A DNA stretch of 6,623 bases from an uncultured Clostridia bacterium (GTDB taxonomy: Bacteria; Bacillota; Clostridia; TANB77; CAG-508). The DNA lies in contig CAKPQY010000044.1 of NCBI GenBank assembly GCA_934179885.1, positions 1-6,623 of the forward strand, read 5' to 3'. Positions 6,259-6,623 of this stretch are shown here, one piece after another. Each line of letters starts with the position of its first letter. Positions within the stretch are counted from its first letter, which is position 1. A program made the position numbers and the translations under genes. The notes beneath the pieces were generated by a model. That model was not told where the DNA came from and ran no database searches. It saw nothing but the letters and a program-made list of their open reading frames with translations.

Positions 6259-6623
6259 TTAAAACGCTTGAACTTTTGAATTTAAATAATAGATTTCATC
6301 ATCATGCTTATTTAGTCTTTTTTCGTGTAAATCTAAATTTTTTTCTGTTGAATCAAATTTTTCTGGATATGATGTAACTACATCTAATAAAATTTGTAGT
6401 TTATGTCCGTGTTCATGTTCAATTTTCGCAACTGTTTGACTTAAACTTCTCAATTCTTGGTTCGTATCTTTTAGTCCATATTCTAAATTTTCTACTCTTC
6501 CAAGTAATTCTTTTTGTCCTTCAAACAATTCCTTTTGACCTTTGAATAATTCTTCTTGTCCTCTTTTTAAGTCTAGTAATATTTGATCTCTTGCTTCTTG
6601 TCCTTCAAACAATTCCTTTTGGC
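6259..6623 (-). CDS. Coiled-coil heptad-repeat protein, C-terminal part (runs off right edge)
   Basis: The frame is open to the right edge, so the start lies outside and 120 residues are visible. A TTG at 6612 could be read as a start, but the same heptad repeat continues upstream of it and no ribosome-binding site precedes it in the bases available, so it is probably internal. From the edge, six heptads run in sequence: QKELFEG, QEARDQI, LLDLKRG, QEELFKG, QKELFEG and QKELLGR. They are followed by a further coiled-coil-like stretch (RVENLEYGLKDTNQELRSL), then a segment with KIEHEHGHKLQILLD and a final KRLNKHDDEIYYL. Proteins with an E-HG-KL segment after Q/E-rich heptads are, as I recall, common and uncharacterised in Clostridia; I cannot name a family or function. 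It is likely a soluble, oligomeric rod, with no membrane segment in the visible part. It ends convergently with leuS. Confidence 0.8.
   Translation of the reverse strand, partial: QKELFEGQEARDQILLDLKRGQEELFKGQKELFEGQKELLGRVENLEYGLKDTNQELRSLSQTVAKIEHEHGHKLQILLDVVTSYPEKFDSTEKNLDLHEKRLNKHDDEIYYLNSKVQAF
6514..6621. repeat. Heptad-encoding direct repeats (21-base units)
   Basis: Two 24-base stretches, 6514-6537 and 6598-6621, are identical and exactly 84 bases apart, which is four heptads. A diverged copy lies at about 6537-6558. Each encodes the heptad (Q-K/E-E-L-F-E/K-G) of the coiled-coil protein. Identity at the DNA level and not only the protein level suggests recent duplication or slippage within the gene. 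The array probably continues beyond the right edge. Confidence 0.7.

Noticed and set aside
6259..6612. A complete 117-residue protein starting at the TTG at 6612
   Set aside because: The heptad QKELFEG begins upstream of that TTG and the frame stays open to the edge, so the codon is more likely an internal leucine.

Overview
The window looks like ordinary chromosome from an AT-rich Bacillota, most likely a Clostridia-like anaerobe. By eye, most stretches are a quarter to a third G+C. All clear ribosome-binding sites are of the AGGAGG type, promoters are TATAAT-type, and the leucyl-tRNA synthetase and topoisomerase III have Gram-positive-type motifs. I cannot name a genus from the sequence alone.

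Layout from left to right. Positions 1 to about 361 (minus strand) hold the N-terminal end of mfd, the transcription-repair coupling factor; the rest lies beyond the left edge. A divergent promoter region (about 374-552) separates it from a plus-strand gene for a 102-residue protein I do not recognise. That gene has an excellent promoter and ribosome-binding site, and its own hairpin terminator at 865-898. Facing it on the minus strand is a two-gene unit, transcribed right to left: an HD-domain phosphohydrolase followed after 4 bases by topB (DNA topoisomerase III). A 130-140 base divergent spacer then carries a strong promoter for leuS (plus strand, 798 residues, complete). leuS ends at a bidirectional hairpin terminator (6215-6246). 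Beyond it, on the minus strand, is the C-terminal part of a coiled-coil protein built on heptad repeats that continues past the right edge.

The recognised genes are housekeeping: Mfd removes stalled RNA polymerase and recruits excision repair, TopB decatenates and resolves DNA, and LeuRS charges tRNA-Leu. They do not form one pathway; the only operon evident is HD-topB. There is no insertion sequence, CRISPR array, tRNA, rRNA or riboswitch in view, and no gene-free stretch longer than 300 bases.

The points most worth a second look are the isolated 102-residue gene, which is slightly richer in G+C than its neighbours, a terminator-like hairpin lying antisense inside mfd, the absence of a T-box leader before leuS, and the near-identical heptad-encoding DNA repeats at the right edge. 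I see no convincing evidence for a new multi-gene system.
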